A DNA stretch of 64,000 bases from Lacinutrix jangbogonensis. GTDB taxonomy: Bacteria > Bacteroidota > Bacteroidia > Flavobacteriales > Flavobacteriaceae. Below, in pieces: positions 9,162-18,166 of this stretch. The notes beneath the pieces were generated by a model. That model did not search any database. It saw only the letters and a program-made list of their open reading frames with translations, and was not told the origin of the DNA. How positions within the stretch are numbered: position 1 is the stretch's first letter; every line of letters begins with the position of its first letter. Both the position numbers and the translations under genes were made by a program. The stretch is from contig NZ_JSWF01000014.1 of assembly GCF_000797445.1 (NCBI RefSeq), positions 186,001-250,000 of the forward strand, read 5' to 3'.

Positions 9162-10553
9162 ATGGTTTTAAGCAACTATACTAAAGAATTTAAATACAAT
9201 TGGCAACTGGCAGCACCAGTAATGCTCGGTATGCTTGGTCATACATTTGTAAGCTTTGTTGATAACATTATGGTTGGTCAACTGGGTACAGCAGAACTGG
9301 CAGCAGTATCGCTTGGAAACAGTTTTATGTTTATAGCCATGTCTCTTGGAATTGGGTTTAGCACAGCCATTACACCTTTGGTAGCAGAAGCAGATTCTGC
9401 TAAGGATTTTGCACAAGGAAAATCAGCATTTAAGCATGGTCTCTTTTTGTGTTCTGTTTTAGGTGTTTTATTGTTTTTATTACTATTTTTCGCTAAGCCA
9501 TTAATGTATTTAATGAAACAGCCTGTTGAGGTTGTAGAATTGGCATTACCATATTTAGATTTGGTGGCTTTTTCTTTAATTCCGTTAATTATTTTTCAAG
9601 CGTTTAAACAATTTAGTGATGGTTTGTCTATGACAAAATATCCAATGTATGCAACCATTCTTGGTAATATTATAAATGTTGTTTTAAACTATTTATTCAT
9701 CTTCGGAAAATTTGGTTTTCCAGAATTAGGGATTGTTGGAGCAGCTTATGGAACGGTAGTCTCACGATTTATTATGCTTTGGTATTTGTGGTATTTGTTA
9801 AAGAAAAAAGACAAGTCGAAAGCCTTTGTAAGCAATATAAAACTGTTTGTTTTAGATACCTTAATGCTAAAAAAAATTATAAATTTGGGAGCGCCAAGTG
9901 CTATGCAAATGTTCTTTGAAGTTGCCATTTTTACAGCTGCCATATGGTTAAGTGGTTTATTAGGAAAGAATCCACAAGCAGCAAACCAAATTGCATTAAA
10001 CCTTAGCTCTATGACGTTTATGGTAGCTATGGGATTAGGTGTTGCGTCAATGATTCGCGTTGGTAACCAAAAAGGATTAAAGAAATATCATGAGTTGCGT
10101 CGTATTGCGTTTTCGTTATTCTTATTAGGAACAGTTTTCGCTGTTGGTTTTGCCCTTTTATTCGCCATATTTCATGATTACTTGCCTAGAATTTATGTCG
10201 ATTTTGATGACGCTGTAAATTTTGATGATAATATGGAAGTGGTATCAATAGCTTCAAAATTATTATTAGCAGCAGCCATTTTTCAAATAAGTGATAGTAT
10301 TCAAGTGGTTGTATTAGGAGCATTGCGAGGCTTACAAGATGTAAAAATTCCTACCTTAATAACATTTGTGTCCTATTGGCTTATTGGTTTTCCTGTTAGT
10401 TGGTTTTTAGGGAAAGAGGACGCTTATGGCAGTTTTGGTATTTGGTTAGGATTATTAGCAGGTTTAACTACGGCTTCAATTTTATTATATATTCGATTTA
10501 ACTATCTTACAAAAAAGCTAATTTTGTCAAACGAATTAACAACAAACAAATAA
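9162..10553 (+). CDS. MATE family efflux transporter
   Basis: This is a multidrug and toxic-compound extrusion (NorM-type) antiporter of 463 residues with about 12 membrane helices. The family signatures are the N-terminal LAAPVMLGMLGHTFVSFVDNIMVGQLGTAELAAVSLGNS segment and its counterpart in the second half (INLGAPSAMQMFFEVAIFTAAIWLSGLLG ... AANQIALNLSSMTFM). MATE proteins export cationic drugs or metabolites in exchange for Na+ or H+; the substrate here is unknown. A small acidic protein gene follows after 13 bases, so they probably share a transcript. The start at MVLSNYTKEF is supported by typical N-terminal length. Confidence 0.93.
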   Translation: MVLSNYTKEFKYNWQLAAPVMLGMLGHTFVSFVDNIMVGQLGTAELAAVSLGNSFMFIAMSLGIGFSTAITPLVAEADSAKDFAQGKSAFKHGLFLCSVLGVLLFLLLFFAKPLMYLMKQPVEVVELALPYLDLVAFSLIPLIIFQAFKQFSDGLSMTKYPMYATILGNIINVVLNYLFIFGKFGFPELGIVGAAYGTVVSRFIMLWYLWYLLKKKDKSKAFVSNIKLFVLDTLMLKKIINLGAPSAMQMFFEVAIFTAAIWLSGLLGKNPQAANQIALNLSSMTFMVAMGLGVASMIRVGNQKGLKKYHELRRIAFSLFLLGTVFAVGFALLFAIFHDYLPRIYVDFDDAVNFDDNMEVVSIASKLLLAAAIFQISDSIQVVVLGALRGLQDVKIPTLITFVSYWLIGFPVSWFLGKEDAYGSFGIWLGLLAGLTTASILLYIRFNYLTKKLILSNELTTNK

Positions 10554-10566
10554 CGAACAACAACAA

Positions 10567-10794
10567 ATGACACTTCCAAAATTCATACTAGGTGATAACA
10601 CCGATTTTCCAAACGCTATTTATGTAATCCATACAGAGTTTCCAATGTTTATAATAAACTTAGAAGATGATGAGGTGGAGTGGTTAGAAGATTTTGATCA
10701 ACACGACCAGAAAGAACTGGAAATGGAAACTGAAAACATGATCACAGAAGCTACAGCTTTTTACGATAGAGAAGTAGCACGTTACGACGGTTAA
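10567..10794 (+). CDS. small acidic conserved-type protein (75 aa)
   Basis: This is a 75-residue cytoplasmic protein with no signal peptide and a marked acidic middle (LEDDEVEWLEDFDQHDQKEL). Proteins of this kind occur widely in flavobacteria from memory, but I know of no function. Its position between the MATE and PAP2 genes with short spacing, plus coding-like codon use, supports it as a real gene. Confidence 0.7.
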   Translation: MTLPKFILGDNTDFPNAIYVIHTEFPMFIINLEDDEVEWLEDFDQHDQKELEMETENMITEATAFYDREVARYDG

Positions 10795-10799
10795 TATTA

Positions 10800-10845
10800 C
10801 TGTTATTGCGAGGCGGTTTTTAGCAGCGAGGCGATTTTTTTAATA
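10800..10845. repeat. degenerate intergenic repeat (GCGAGGCG unit)
   Basis: The unit GCGAGGCG occurs twice within about 20 bases in an otherwise AT-rich gap, before a run of seven T. It resembles the widespread flavobacterial intergenic sequence of the ATTGCGAGGC type. Confidence 0.35.
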
Positions 10846-10861
10846 ATTTTAAATCTGTTCA

Positions 10862-11434
10862 ATGTTAGAACAATTACTACAATACGATAAAGAACTCTTT
10901 TTATTTCTAAATAATTTAGGAAGTGAAACATGGGATAATTTGTGGCTTATAATCACTCATAAATTTACTTTTGCACCGCTTTATGCACTTTTGTTATTTT
11001 TGGTTTTTAAAAAACTAGGGGTAAAAGGAATGCTGTTTATGATTTTGGTAATTGTATTAATGGTAACATTTACAGATCAAATTACAAATCAATTTAAAGA
11101 TGGTTTTATGCGTTTGAGGCCCTGCAGAACAGATGGTATTATGGATAAAATGAGAATGGTTGCTGCTTATTGTGGCAAGTATGGCTATTTTTCTGGGCAT
11201 TCTTCTAATACTATGGCAGCAGCTATTTTCGCTGGTTTGTTATTAAAACCATATTATAAAAATCTAATATTTATATTAGTCTTTTGGAGCGTTGTAGTGG
11301 CTTATAGTAGAATTTATGTGGGTGTGCATTTCCCATTAGATATTGTCTCAGGAATGTTATTTGGAGTGTTTTCTGGGTTTATTTTTTATAAACTAGCAAC
11401 GTATGTGTTAAAACGATTTTCTATTTCAAAGTAA
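10862..11434 (+). CDS. PAP2 family phosphatase (membrane)
   Basis: This is a membrane lipid phosphatase of the PAP2 superfamily (undecaprenyl-pyrophosphate or phosphatidate phosphatase type). All three motifs are present: K-DGFMRL-RP (KxxxxxxRP), GYFSGHSSN (the (P)SGH motif, with F instead of P) and SRIYVGVHFPLD (SRxxxxxHxxxD). There are about five hydrophobic helices, with the catalytic face expected on the periplasmic side. Undecaprenyl-PP recycling or lipid A dephosphorylation would suit its position beside a lipid-glycosylation operon. Its 3' end overlaps the convergent GT39 gene by 14 bases. Confidence 0.9.
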   Translation: MLEQLLQYDKELFLFLNNLGSETWDNLWLIITHKFTFAPLYALLLFLVFKKLGVKGMLFMILVIVLMVTFTDQITNQFKDGFMRLRPCRTDGIMDKMRMVAAYCGKYGYFSGHSSNTMAAAIFAGLLLKPYYKNLIFILVFWSVVVAYSRIYVGVHFPLDIVSGMLFGVFSGFIFYKLATYVLKRFSISK

Positions 11435-13055
11435 GAATGTAAAATACGCTTTTTAAACGCGTATTGTTTTGTTTTGAACTGCTACCGAAGTGATTTAAAT
11501 CGTAAGTTCCAATTTCTTTCATAGTGTATTTATTGCGAATTTCTACTTCGTTTTCTGGACTCATAGCATTAACTAGTATTCCAAAGGTATTGTCCTTTGG
11601 AAACACATAAGCTTTTGCTTCTCTTTTAATTTCAGGTATTATATCGCCATAATCCCAAATGGTTTCTGGAGCGATGTAATTAATTGCAAATAGTTTGAGA
11701 TCGCGTTGTTGGTTTTCTTTATTTAAAGAAGACAGGCTATTAAATTTTTCATTTTTAAAGGCTTCAGAAAGTGGTAAAACAAAGATAATTACGGAGACAA
11801 AAAAGAGCACCGTTAATAGAAAAACGGTTTTGATGTCTTTTGCTTTTAGTTTAAATATAATGAATACTCCAATAGTAAATAAAACTGCAGATGCTAATAC
11901 GAACCGGAATAAATGTTCTTGCAATTCAGTTTTAAATAACACAAACATAACAACTGGAAACGCAATACCCAAAACCCCAATTAATCCAAAATTAAAATAG
12001 ACAGGAAATGTTTCTCGTTTGTCTTTTAACGTTTTAAACTTCCTGATTAAATATTCAATATAAAATCCAATATTAAACGCCAACGGAATTAATACAGGCA
12101 TTAAATAACGAGATTTCTTCATGGGTATTAACGACAGTAAAACAACTGCGGTAATAGTCCAAAGTATACTAAATTTATAAGCTTTAAAATGGCTGACACG
12201 TTTTTTTAGATAAGGATACAACAAGGAGATAAAAGCAGGAATGGTCCAAAGGCCACTTTGTACAAAAAAGCTCCAGTAATAGTAAAAAGGTCTGGTATTA
12301 TAGCCTGTCCACGTACTTGTTTCTCGCGTTGCAATCGCATCTAATGTTGCAGGGTCATTTAATTTAACATACAAATACCAAGAGCCACCAATGGTTAAGC
12401 CTAATACAATGACACCTAAAATCGAAGGCAGTTTTTGTGTTATATTTTTGTATTTAAAACTAAATCCATAGGCAATTAAAAACGGTAATAATAAAGCATA
12501 AATAGAAATTGGTCCTTTTGCTAAAATGGAGAGTCCTAAGAATATGCCAGCTTTAATAACAAGCTTCCAACTTTTAGTTTCAGATTTAAAAATCTTGAAT
12601 AAAAAGTAAATGGCCATGAGCATAAAAGCATGTGTAAAAATATCTGAAGGTGCCTCAATAGTAATTCCTATAACGTAAAAAGAAGTGATTAAAACGAATG
12701 CGTTAATCATGCTATGGGTTCTTCCTTTTAAAATGGTTCTCGATAAATAGAACATAAAACTTCCTGAAAGCATGACCATTAAAACTGCTGGAAATCGCAT
12801 TCCGAAAGGGCTTTTTATTCCAAAAAGTAAGCCGCTAAAAGCAGACATCCAAGACGGTAAAGGCGGCTTTTGGTAGCGCGCAACAGTATTCATTGTTGTT
12901 AAAAACCAATGGTCGTTATTAAGCATTTCGCGTGCAGTAATAAAGTTTCGCGCTTCCATAATTGAGACTTGTAATAGGTCTAAGTTTGGTAAGAGCATGA
13001 TGGCTACAAATAAGCAAATAGCAAGTATAGGATGTTGTTTAAGGTATTTAAACAT
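11421..13055 (-). CDS. ArnT-like GT39 family membrane glycosyltransferase
   Basis: This is a polytopic inner-membrane glycosyltransferase with a GT-C fold, in the dolichol-P-mannose / ArnT family. It transfers a sugar from an undecaprenyl-phosphate carrier, typically to lipid A or protein. About 11-12 membrane helices are followed by a C-terminal soluble region. The periplasmic loop 1 contains MEARNFITAREML and YQKPPLPSW, which correspond to the E-x-R-(x)n and YxKPPL substrate-binding features of ArnT. It is the last gene of a three-gene minus-strand operon: the GT2 gene would make the lipid-linked sugar and the LpxB-N-like protein would assist. It overlaps the upstream gene by 8 bases. Confidence 0.87.
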   Translation of the reverse strand: MFKYLKQHPILAICLFVAIMLLPNLDLLQVSIMEARNFITAREMLNNDHWFLTTMNTVARYQKPPLPSWMSAFSGLLFGIKSPFGMRFPAVLMVMLSGSFMFYLSRTILKGRTHSMINAFVLITSFYVIGITIEAPSDIFTHAFMLMAIYFLFKIFKSETKSWKLVIKAGIFLGLSILAKGPISIYALLLPFLIAYGFSFKYKNITQKLPSILGVIVLGLTIGGSWYLYVKLNDPATLDAIATRETSTWTGYNTRPFYYYWSFFVQSGLWTIPAFISLLYPYLKKRVSHFKAYKFSILWTITAVVLLSLIPMKKSRYLMPVLIPLAFNIGFYIEYLIRKFKTLKDKRETFPVYFNFGLIGVLGIAFPVVMFVLFKTELQEHLFRFVLASAVLFTIGVFIIFKLKAKDIKTVFLLTVLFFVSVIIFVLPLSEAFKNEKFNSLSSLNKENQQRDLKLFAINYIAPETIWDYGDIIPEIKREAKAYVFPKDNTFGILVNAMSPENEVEIRNKYTMKEIGTYDLNHFGSSSKQNNTRLKSVFYILTLK

Positions 13056-13671
13056 TCTGATTTTTTAGAATAATTAGATTTCTTACGTATATAACGGTGC
13101 CTAAAATATGTCCAACAAAAAGCACAGGATCTTTTCTAAATATGGCATAAGTTAAAATAAGGAGTGAACCTATTAAGCTTAAAGCCCAAAACCCAAGAGG
13201 TAGAGAAGAGTCTTTTTGTTTTTCAGAATATAGCCACTGATAAACGAAGCGTAAAGTAAAAATAGTTTGCGATATAATGCCTAAGATTAATAACCAAAAG
13301 GGAATGTTTTCGTTTTTAAAGAAAATATTGACATCTATTCTGTTGTTATTAAAGTAGAATATAGAAACAAATAGAGGCATAAATAGTAACACGTAGCGCA
13401 GAATTATTGGAATTTTTTTCCACTGATTTTGGAGCTGTAAATTTCTAATGTATATAAAATAGGTGAGTGCTTGACCAAGCATAATAGCAAAATCGTCTCG
13501 TAAATAGCCATAAATAAAAAGAAGAAAAGAAGCCATTAAACTCAATGTCCAAAATAAAGTTGGCGTGACAACACGTTTGGTTTTTTCACTCGAAATCCAT
13601 TGAATTATGAGACGCGATGAGAATAAAATTTGAGCTAAAAACCCAACACTATATATTAACCAATCACTCAT
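13048..13671 (-). CDS. LpxB N-terminal-like (LAB_N) membrane protein, internally duplicated
   Basis: This is a 207-residue, all-helical membrane protein made of two similar halves. Each half carries three hydrophobic helices. Half 1 (about 5-85) has ILFSSRLIIQWISSEK and LFWTLSLMASFLLF. Half 2 (about 120-205) has TIFTLRFVYQWLYSEK and GFWALSLIGSLLIL. This R-x-(I/V)-x-Q-W-x-x-S-E-K pattern is that of the lipid-A-disaccharide synthase N-terminal (LAB_N) family, found as stand-alone proteins beside ArnT-like transferases. A role in moving or presenting the lipid-linked sugar is inferred only. It is coupled to both neighbours by short overlaps. Confidence 0.82.
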   Translation of the reverse strand: MSDWLIYSVGFLAQILFSSRLIIQWISSEKTKRVVTPTLFWTLSLMASFLLFIYGYLRDDFAIMLGQALTYFIYIRNLQLQNQWKKIPIILRYVLLFMPLFVSIFYFNNNRIDVNIFFKNENIPFWLLILGIISQTIFTLRFVYQWLYSEKQKDSSLPLGFWALSLIGSLLILTYAIFRKDPVLFVGHILGTVIYVRNLIILKNQNV

Positions 13672-14384
13672 TATTTTTGTTTAGCAATAGTGTAGTTAAT
13701 ATACTTTTTTTTCATCCATAAGTAAGCAAAGCAGTCCATTAATGGTCCAATTAACCGGTTCCAAACGCCAAATTTTGCTTCACCTGCAACTCTTGGAAAA
13801 TGTTGTACAGGAATTTGTTTTATGATTCCGTTTTGTAATAAAATCATAGCTGGTAAAAAACGGTGTAAACCCTTAAACATAGGAATGCGCTTAGCGAAAT
13901 CTGTTTTGATTACTTTTAAAGGGCAACCAGTATCATCCATACCATCGTGTGTAAAACTTCTACGAATACCATTTGCTATTTTAGACGACATGTTTTTTAC
14001 AAAACTATCCTTCCTATTTGAGCGAACGCCTGTAACCAAGTCGTTCTCTCCAATATGTTCTAAAAGTAAATTAAAATCGCTAGGAGCAGTTTGTAAATCA
14101 CTATCAATATATCCAACGAGTTCTGTTTCTGTAAAATCGAAACCAGCTTTAATGGCAGCACTTAAACCTCTATTCTCTTTGAAGGAAATATATGAAAATT
14201 CTGGATTTCTATTGCAAACAGCTTCAATAATTGACTGGCTTTTATCTTTAGAACCATCATTAACAAACAAAATTTTGGTTGTTTTAGTTGCTATTTTGGT
14301 GTAGGCTAAAAGTTCAGTTTCTACACGTAATAGGTTATCTTCCTCATTATACACAGGAACAACAATTGTAAATTGATAAGTCAT
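13671..14384 (-). CDS. GT2 glycosyltransferase, dolichol-P-mannose/ArnC-like
   Basis: This is a family 2 glycosyltransferase that probably loads a sugar onto undecaprenyl phosphate. The nucleotide-binding start (VVPVYNEEDNLLRVETEL), VNDGSKDKS and the D-x-D site GYIDSDLQTAP are intact. The SRVAGEAKFG-like region (HFPRVAGEAKFGVWNR) is the acceptor-side motif seen in DPM1/ArnC-type enzymes. At 237 residues it lacks the C-terminal pair of membrane helices of ArnC. It is the first gene of the operon with the LAB_N and GT39 genes. It is transcribed away from the epimerase gene that starts about 250 bases upstream. Confidence 0.9.
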   Translation of the reverse strand: MTYQFTIVVPVYNEEDNLLRVETELLAYTKIATKTTKILFVNDGSKDKSQSIIEAVCNRNPEFSYISFKENRGLSAAIKAGFDFTETELVGYIDSDLQTAPSDFNLLLEHIGENDLVTGVRSNRKDSFVKNMSSKIANGIRRSFTHDGMDDTGCPLKVIKTDFAKRIPMFKGLHRFLPAMILLQNGIIKQIPVQHFPRVAGEAKFGVWNRLIGPLMDCFAYLWMKKKYINYTIAKQK

Positions 14385-14634
14385 AAATAATCTTGATTGT
14401 AATGCAAATGTATTGTTTTTTTAAGAATAGAAAATGAGTATCAAATAAAATATGTTTCTTTGTATATCAAACAGATTTTAAAAGGGTAACTATTAGATTT
14501 AAATTATGTTTTTGTTTGATAATTTGAAAATAGAATGATAGCCAAGTTTAGATTATATTTAAATTGAAATATAAAGGAAATAGAAACGAATCTAATGTAT
14601 TATCTTGAGGTTTATTGGGTATAGAATTTAAAAT

Positions 14635-15576
14635 ATGAAGATATTAGTAACAGGAGCAGCAGGTTTTATAGGTTCTCACACTTGCGAACGCTTAAAAAGT
14701 TTAGGGCATGATGTGGTTGGTTTAGATAATTTTAATGATTATTACAGTTTGGAGCTGAAACATTTAAATGAAAAAGCCCTTAACGCCAAAGGTATTAGTA
14801 TTATTAATCATGATTTAAGAGCAGATAGTTTAGTTGATGTACTTCCAAAAGAGGTTAACTATATTTTTCATTTTGCTGCACAACCAGGTATTTCGGCTTC
14901 ATCAACATTCGAAGATTATTTTACTAATAACATTATAGCTACCAAAAACTTAATTGATTATGCTTTAACACTCTCTAATTTACAGTTAATGGTAAACATT
15001 GGGACGTCTTCAATTTACGGTTTAGAAGCGACTTTTCCTGAAACGGTTGTACCAAAACCAGCATCGTATTATGGTGTAACAAAGTTAACTGCAGAGCAAT
15101 TAGTACTTCAGAAAAGTAGAGAGAAATTGTTTCAATCGTGCTCGTTGCGTTTATATTCTGTAATTGGTCCACGCGAACGTCCAGAAAAAATGTATACCAA
15201 ATTAATTGCTTGCGCTTTTACTAATACGGAGTTTCCTTTATACGAAGGCAGTGCGTCTCACCTAAGAAGCTTTACTTACGTTGGTGATATTGTAGATGGT
15301 ATTGTAAGTGTCATTGGAAATGAACCCAAAGTTGATGGTCAAATTATTAATCTTGGAACCGAAGTCGAGCACACCACTCAAGAAGGTATTGAAGCTGTAG
15401 AAGCTGTTATTGGTAAGTCAATACAAATAAACCATGTGTCTGCTAGAATAGGAGATCAATTGCGAACTAAGGCAAATATTGATAAGGCACGGGAGCTTTT
15501 AGATTATAATCCACAAACTACTTTATTAGAAGGCGTGAAAGCGCAAGTGGAATGGTATAAGGTTAATTTTACTTAA
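14635..15576 (+). CDS. NAD-dependent sugar-nucleotide epimerase (UDP-glucuronate epimerase-like)
   Basis: This is an extended short-chain dehydrogenase acting on a nucleotide sugar. The Rossmann motif GAAGFIGSH is at residues 7-15. The catalytic Ser/Thr region is NIGTSSIYG and the catalytic Tyr-Lys pair is YYGVTK. The length (313) and the LDNFNDYYSLELK segment resemble UDP-glucuronate 4-epimerases more than GalE. Its place, divergent from the GT2/LAB_N/ArnT-like operon, suggests that it supplies that pathway with its sugar donor, for example a uronic acid. This is inferred from position alone. Confidence 0.87.
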   Translation: MKILVTGAAGFIGSHTCERLKSLGHDVVGLDNFNDYYSLELKHLNEKALNAKGISIINHDLRADSLVDVLPKEVNYIFHFAAQPGISASSTFEDYFTNNIIATKNLIDYALTLSNLQLMVNIGTSSIYGLEATFPETVVPKPASYYGVTKLTAEQLVLQKSREKLFQSCSLRLYSVIGPRERPEKMYTKLIACAFTNTEFPLYEGSASHLRSFTYVGDIVDGIVSVIGNEPKVDGQIINLGTEVEHTTQEGIEAVEAVIGKSIQINHVSARIGDQLRTKANIDKARELLDYNPQTTLLEGVKAQVEWYKVNFT

Positions 15577-15660
15577 TTGTATACCCAAAGAGTCGTTAAG
15601 AATTCCTAGTAGTTTTCTGAATTTTAGAAACAAAAAAATTAGAGTCATAGATTAGTGTTT

Positions 15661-16677
15661 TTATCCTGAAATATAATGGCCATACTTTATTTTGCGAAGT
15701 AAAAAAATTGTTAAGCTTGAAAGTGAAATGCAAATTAGTGATGTTATGGGAATACTAATTACTGGGGTAGTGAATTCCCAACTGATTCCAAGCTTATTTA
15801 TAAGCGTTAAGATAAGAATGTGAGCTAAATATATGCCGAAGCTGTGATTATTTAAAAATGAAATTATAGCTTTAATCATTTTGTTTTTAATACTAATATT
15901 CTTTAATGTTAGAAATATACCAATTGAACTAAGTGCTACATTAGGGGTTAAGTATCCATAAAAATAACCTGCAAATTCACCTTTGTTTTGTGTTATGTAG
16001 TATGTGCCATAAATAGTTATTGTTATTCCTAATATTATAAATATGATTGGAGTGTATTTATATTTTAATTTAAAATTAGACAAGTAATAACCTAATACTA
16101 GATATCCAATATAACCCGTAAAATTAGTTAATGGGATTTTTGGGAAATACATCTTGAAATGTGGTATACTGTAAAGGATTGTTGCAAACCAAATGACTAA
16201 AAAATATAGAATTTCATTTTCATTTGAGTTTTTAATCCATTTCCTTAATATCGGAATAAATAAATAAAGCCCCAATAACGTATATACAAACCATAGATGG
16301 AATTTACTACCGTAAAATATTTTTCTTATTATTAACTTTATAGTATCTATAAGTGAATAGGAGTTTTCACCCAGTATTATATAATCATAAGATATATAAA
16401 TCAGACTCCAAAATAGTAATGGAGGTATGATTCTCCAAAATCTTTTTTTGATAAAATAACTTAATTCGTAGTCTTTACTCAATAACAGTGCACCACTAAT
16501 CATAAAAAACACAGGAACACAAAATCGAGTCGCTCCATCAAAGAGGTTTCCTATATTCCATATCCTTACAGGGATTTCTCCATACTTATATAGAATTGGT
16601 GATGACACATGCAAAATAACCACCGCGATCGTTGAGATTACTCTAACATTATCTAACCAAGATAGTTTCCCTTTCAA
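15661..16677 (-). CDS. acyltransferase family 3 membrane protein
   Basis: This is a polytopic acyltransferase 3 (OafA/WecH-type) protein of 338 residues with about 10 membrane helices. The N-terminal LDNVRVISTIAVVILHVSSP contains the family His in the first helix, and the conserved Arg follows in KKRFWRIIPPLLFW. Such enzymes O-acetylate or succinylate surface glycans. It lies convergent to the epimerase gene. Its base composition looks more AT-rich than its neighbours, which may point to a transferred gene. The acceptor is unknown. Confidence 0.87.
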   Translation of the reverse strand: MKGKLSWLDNVRVISTIAVVILHVSSPILYKYGEIPVRIWNIGNLFDGATRFCVPVFFMISGALLLSKDYELSYFIKKRFWRIIPPLLFWSLIYISYDYIILGENSYSLIDTIKLIIRKIFYGSKFHLWFVYTLLGLYLFIPILRKWIKNSNENEILYFLVIWFATILYSIPHFKMYFPKIPLTNFTGYIGYLVLGYYLSNFKLKYKYTPIIFIILGITITIYGTYYITQNKGEFAGYFYGYLTPNVALSSIGIFLTLKNISIKNKMIKAIISFLNNHSFGIYLAHILILTLINKLGISWEFTTPVISIPITSLICISLSSLTIFLLRKIKYGHYISG

Positions 16678-16832
16678 TGGTGCACGGTGTTTAGTTTATA
16701 AAAAGCTAATATTTTTATCATATGGCCAACGAATTTATACTAATTTGTTCACAAAATCAACCCAAATCATTAGTAACTATTATAATCTTATGTTAGACAT
16801 AAGTCAGTTTTTAATCTTAATTACCGCAAAAA

Positions 16833-17924
16833 TTATTTAGTACTCCCCAAACCCAACAAATACTCAGCAGCCACAAAAGGCGTCGTTTTATTAGCTTCAA
16901 TTAGCTTCAACTGTTTATTAAGGGCTGTTTTAATGTCAGTATTATCAAAGAAATCGCTTTTAAGTTGCTCTTCAATAGTTTGTATGAGCCAAAATTTGTT
17001 TTGTTCGTTTCGTTTAGAATAGAAGTAGTTGTTGTCAACGGTAAGTTTCAGGTAATCGGAAATCATAGTATATAAGTCTTGAATACCTTGATTTTCAATA
17101 GCACTACATGTGACCACTTTTGGTTGCCATGTAGACGATTTTACAGGATACATATGCAATGCACGATTAAATTCTACCTTGGCTAGCTTAGCACGCATGG
17201 TATTATCACCATCCGCTTTATTAATGGCAATAGCATCTGCCATTTCAATAATACCGCGTTTTATACCTTGAAGTTCGTCTCCAGCACCAGCGAGTTTTAG
17301 TAATAAAAAGAAATCCACCATACTATGCACAGCGGTTTCACTTTGTCCAACACCAACAGTTTCAATAATAATAGTATCGAAACCAGCAGCCTCGCATAAA
17401 ATAATAGATTCTCGTGTTTTTCTAGCAACACCACCAAGCGATGTTCCAGAAGGACTTGGTCTAATAAAAGCATTTTTATCTTTCACCAAATCTTCCATTC
17501 GGGTTTTGTCTCCTAGAATGCTACCTTTTGTAAGCGAGCTACTTGGGTCTACAGCTAACACAGCAACCTTTTTACCAATGCTTGTTAAATAGGTTCCGAA
17601 AGCTTCAATAAACGTGCTCTTTCCAACACCAGGAACACCTGTAATACCTATGCGGATGGATTGATTTGCATGTGGTAAACACGCTTTTATAATAGCATGG
17701 GCTTGTTCTAAGTGTTTCGTGTTTTTACTTTCGACTAAAGTAATGGCTTGACTTAGCGCTGTAATGTTTTCATTTAAAATGGCTGATACTAAAGTATCAG
17801 TCGATTTTTTATGTTTTCGGCTTTCTTTAATTTTTGAAATAGCAGAATTACTGGTTATTTCTGGAGCAGAAATACCTTCGTTTTCTTTTAGTGCAGATTT
17901 TTTATTTGCCATCTTTTTTGTCAT
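16833..17924 (-). CDS. meaB: methylmalonyl-CoA mutase-associated GTPase MeaB
   Basis: MeaB is a G3E GTPase that loads and protects the adenosylcobalamin of methylmalonyl-CoA mutase. It shows the Walker A motif GVPGVGKST, the Mg-binding region AVDPSSSLTKGSILGDKTRM and the ETVGVGQSE switch. The guanine-specificity motif is NKADGD. A longer N-terminal extension rich in Lys/Glu/Ser (first about 55 residues) precedes the domain. The mutase subunits themselves are not in this window. A matching cobalamin adenosyltransferase is encoded near 35.9 kb, consistent with a B12-dependent propionate pathway in this organism. Confidence 0.94.
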   Translation of the reverse strand: MTKKMANKKSALKENEGISAPEITSNSAISKIKESRKHKKSTDTLVSAILNENITALSQAITLVESKNTKHLEQAHAIIKACLPHANQSIRIGITGVPGVGKSTFIEAFGTYLTSIGKKVAVLAVDPSSSLTKGSILGDKTRMEDLVKDKNAFIRPSPSGTSLGGVARKTRESIILCEAAGFDTIIIETVGVGQSETAVHSMVDFFLLLKLAGAGDELQGIKRGIIEMADAIAINKADGDNTMRAKLAKVEFNRALHMYPVKSSTWQPKVVTCSAIENQGIQDLYTMISDYLKLTVDNNYFYSKRNEQNKFWLIQTIEEQLKSDFFDNTDIKTALNKQLKLIEANKTTPFVAAEYLLGLGSTK

Positions 17925-18049
17925 GTCCGTGTTTCCTTGAATTTGTTTCAGTAGAGGCGGAAAATCTTACCATTTTGTGTTATTTGTTTTATAAGGTCTC
18001 GACTGCGCGTGACCGGACAAAAATATTATTTTTTAAGTTTGAGTAATTA

Positions 18050-18166
18050 CTGACGACTGAATACTGCCTAATTGTTTAACCTTTCGATTAAGACCGTCAA
18101 TTGAAAGCTGAACACCGCCAACTCATTTCCCGAGTAAGACTGCCAAATGAAGACTGCTTACTTACT
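18050..18166. repeat. degenerate ACTGCC / CTGAA-type intergenic repeats
   Basis: Short related units recur here: GACTGAATACTGCCTA, GCTGAACACCGCCAACT, AGACTGCCAAATGAA and GACTGCTTACT. A further copy, ACTGAACACTGCCTACT, is found near 37.82 kb. They are non-coding and look like a degenerate repeat family. Confidence 0.45.
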
